Program-made: the position numbers and the translations under genes
Assembly (NCBI RefSeq): GCF_002811945.1
Contig: NZ_NPDX01000001.1
Coordinates: forward strand, 922,501-986,500
DNA from: Leptospira harrisiae
Lineage (GTDB): Bacteria; Spirochaetota; Leptospiria; Leptospirales; Leptospiraceae
Reading direction: 5' to 3'
DNA length: 64,000 nucleotides
Shown: positions 62,351-64,000 of the stretch, in pieces
Numbering within the stretch: position 1 is the stretch's first letter
Layout: every line of letters begins with the position of its first letter
The notes under the pieces: model-generated
Seen by the model: only the letters and a program-made list of their open reading frames with translations
Told to the model about the DNA's origin: nothing
Databases searched by the model: none

Positions 62351-63718
62351 GTGATCCAATATCAGCCTATGTTCCACTCTGTTGTCAAAGCCATTCGCTC
62401 CGTATACTGCATTCGCGATCAGTTTCCAAAGTATATGTCGGAACTCCTATTCCAAGAAGAACAAATGGGTGCATTATTTGCAGTTCGGTTTCGCTATGTG
62501 ATCGGACTAGCTCTTGTTGCCAGTGCAGTCGCCAATCTCAGTAATACCGATTCTATTTACGGATATTTGACCAATTATGTAGCAATTGCATTTTATTTTA
62601 TCAATACATTCGTTCATTCTCAAATTCTAAAAAAGAGTCGTGGGCATTGGAAAACTAAATACGATTACATTAGTTTGTTTATCGATAACCTACTTGTTAC
62701 AGTAACCATTTTTAATTGGTATATTTTAAAGGGTGATGGTAACCCAAATTTCCTAGTCAAAACTCCTTTGGTTGTATTTTATCTTTTACCATTGTCTTTA
62801 AGTTTGTTTCAATATCGGTTTTCTCTTGTTAATTTTTCCTTTGTTTGTTTTTTGCTGAGCTACTATGGTTTTTTGATTTATGCACTGGTGGATAAAAATT
62901 CAGTAAGTAGTTTTGATTGGCACCAATATGTTTTGGGTGATCATATTATTTTATCAGATGCTGCAGTAACAAAACCTACAGTATATTTAATTTTGGTTTT
63001 TGCGATTTCTTACGCTATCTTTCGTAGTCTTCGAATGTTATTAAAATTTGCTGCTGCCGAGTCACAAAAAACTACCTTATCAAGGTATTTTTCCCCTGAT
63101 TTAGTTTCCGAAATTGTATCCGAACCAGAAGTGATTGCAAAAGGCAAACGCCAAAAAGTAACGGTTCTCTTTAGTGATATCCGTGGGTTTACTCAGTTTT
63201 CAGAACCTATGGATCCGGAAGAGCTATCTATTTTTTTAACAGAATTTCGTAGGCGTATGGTGCGAGCGATCTTTCGATTTGGAGGCAGTTTGGATAAATT
63301 TATTGGTGATGCTGTAATGGCCACTTTTGGTACTCCATCCCCTTCGGAGAATCCTGGGGAAGATTCAAAAAATGCAGTTCTTGCCGCCAATTCCATGTTA
63401 ACGGAACTTTTAAATTGGAATGATGAACGAAAAAAAAACGGAGAATCTGAGATTAAAATTGGAATCGGAATTCATGCTGGAGAAGTATTTTGTGGAAGCA
63501 TTGGATCGGAAGAGAGGATGGAATACACAGTGATTGGGGATACAGTGAATACCGCGTCTCGGATTGAGTCTGCTTGTAAAGACTTAGGAGTTACTTTTTT
63601 AATTTCAGAAACAGTTTGGTTGGAGATTGGCTCTCCAACCGGATGGGATAAAAAAGAAGGAGTGACTCTTACAGGAAGAGAACAAAAAATCCATCTCTAT
63701 GCACCAAACCCGTCTTAG
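62351..63718 (+). CDS. Class III adenylate cyclase with membrane domain
   Basis: A 455-residue cyclase. Residues 50-230 hold about six membrane spans; the C-terminal 200 residues are a class III nucleotidyl cyclase: VTVLFSDIRGFTQFSEPMD (first metal Asp, about 276), SLDKFIGDAVMATFGTP (Lys and second Asp for adenine and metal), IGIGIHAGEVFCGSIGSEERMEYTVIGDTVNTASRIE. The pattern predicts ATP as substrate and a catalytically complete homodimer. The start at 62351 is GTG; an ATG at 62369 is an alternative, and neither has a clear ribosome-binding site. It is divergent from the UbiA-like gene. Confidence 0.9.
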   Translation: MIQYQPMFHSVVKAIRSVYCIRDQFPKYMSELLFQEEQMGALFAVRFRYVIGLALVASAVANLSNTDSIYGYLTNYVAIAFYFINTFVHSQILKKSRGHWKTKYDYISLFIDNLLVTVTIFNWYILKGDGNPNFLVKTPLVVFYLLPLSLSLFQYRFSLVNFSFVCFLLSYYGFLIYALVDKNSVSSFDWHQYVLGDHIILSDAAVTKPTVYLILVFAISYAIFRSLRMLLKFAAAESQKTTLSRYFSPDLVSEIVSEPEVIAKGKRQKVTVLFSDIRGFTQFSEPMDPEELSIFLTEFRRRMVRAIFRFGGSLDKFIGDAVMATFGTPSPSENPGEDSKNAVLAANSMLTELLNWNDERKKNGESEIKIGIGIHAGEVFCGSIGSEERMEYTVIGDTVNTASRIESACKDLGVTFLISETVWLEIGSPTGWDKKEGVTLTGREQKIHLYAPNPS

Positions 63719-64000
63719 GAGGCCATATTGATTTTATATACAGCTTCGTGGAGTGCTGGATTTAGTTCTGGATCAATGATATAAATCACACGTGAAGTCC
63801 CAGCTTGAAGGGCCAAATCCATAATGGCTTTTCTGCGATCGATTTTAATGCTATGCAAATCAAAATCAGCAATTTTGAATTTGTTTCCTTTTTGGAATAC
63901 TGGGTTGATGCTACAAATTCTTTGGAGTTTGGGTCTTGTTTGGTAACGGCCTACATCCAAAACAATACAAATATCAAAGTGTGCACGTCTTTCGGAATCC
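63715..64000 (-). CDS. Partial gene running off the window
   Basis: The frame stays open from the stop at 63715 to the right edge, reading ..DSERRAHFDICIVLDVGRYQTRPKLQRICSINPVF..GTSRVIYIIDPELNPALHEAVYKINMAS at its C-terminus. At least 94 residues of the C-terminal end are seen and no start is in the window. I cannot identify the family; the alternating hydrophobic and charged strands suggest a small beta-rich domain. It is convergent with the adenylate cyclase gene (4-nt overlap). Confidence 0.6.
   Translation of the reverse strand, partial: DSERRAHFDICIVLDVGRYQTRPKLQRICSINPVFQKGNKFKIADFDLHSIKIDRRKAIMDLALQAGTSRVIYIIDPELNPALHEAVYKINMAS

Overview
The window looks like chromosomal DNA from a Leptospira species. 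The DNA is AT-rich. There are about fifteen short lipoproteins with spirochaete-type lipoboxes, a decayed DUF1554 gene (a Leptospira-specific lipoprotein domain), a gene resembling the spirochaete DUF5312 family, and family-typical versions of EtfAB, ClpP, RsmA and TrpS. Species cannot be fixed from sequence alone. No rRNA, intact tRNA, CRISPR array, IS element or replication origin was seen.

Layout. 1-4.4 kb: surface-type lipoproteins (a Gly/Ser/His-rich one, an ankyrin one, a truncated repeat lipoprotein, a seven-repeat FG-GAP lipoprotein) with a TfoX-domain protein. 4.7-7.5 kb: an AraC regulator followed by a long-chain acyl-CoA synthetase. 7.5-11.4 kb: a gene-poor, decaying stretch with a remnant of the FG-GAP lipoprotein 5' end, a 5'-truncated and frameshifted DUF1554 gene, GC-rich hairpin repeats and two small lipoproteins. 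11.4-16.6 kb: a membrane acyltransferase, an ECF-like sigma factor coupled to clpP, a divergent YndJ-like/CrtA-like pair and an SH3b protein. 16.7-22.0 kb: a CzcBAC/CusBAC-type metal efflux operon with a palindrome just upstream. 22-31.7 kb: more lipoproteins, an NAPE-PLD/UlaG-type metallo-hydrolase, a PhoD-like phosphatase, a TetR regulator and a TPM-domain/DUF4349 pair. 31.7-37 kb: an N-acyl-D-amino-acid deacylase-like amidohydrolase, a leuA-type gene preceded by a complete transcription attenuator, a sodium:solute symporter and a CBS-pair protein. 37-42.3 kb: an overlapping acyl-CoA synthetase / acyl-CoA dehydrogenase / histidine kinase / MaoC hydratase operon. 42.3-47.7 kb: DUF1292-like and HNH proteins, an acyltransferase, a flavin amine oxidase and a 7TMR-DISM sensor with an RsbW-like ATPase. 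47.7-51.6 kb: a five-gene operon (M23 peptidase, HAD phosphatase, RsmI-like methylase, XRE-cupin regulator, PrmA). 51.8-62.3 kb: ten closely packed minus-strand genes (UbiA-like, small membrane protein, EtfB, EtfA, LolA-like, DUF5312-like, TrpS, ComEC-like, RsmA, sterol-desaturase family). 62.3-64 kb: a class III adenylate cyclase and a partial gene.

The strongest unusual signal lies between the symporter and the leuA-like gene on the minus strand. A 17-codon reading frame (34945 to 34895) encodes MKLSANIQLLLLLELL, with eight leucines and four consecutive CTC codons. It is followed by mutually exclusive hairpins and a 10-bp-stem intrinsic terminator with a T-run, ending about 40 nt before the leuA start. 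This is the architecture of a leucine attenuator. The enzyme it would control appears to lack the C-terminal allosteric domain of classical LeuA, so attenuation may be its main leucine control.

Other points of note are a metal-efflux adaptor that seems to have lost both halves of its lipoyl domain, a ComEC-like protein without a visible metallo-beta-lactamase motif, two lipoprotein families evolving by repeat gain and loss, and a sigma factor translationally linked to clpP.
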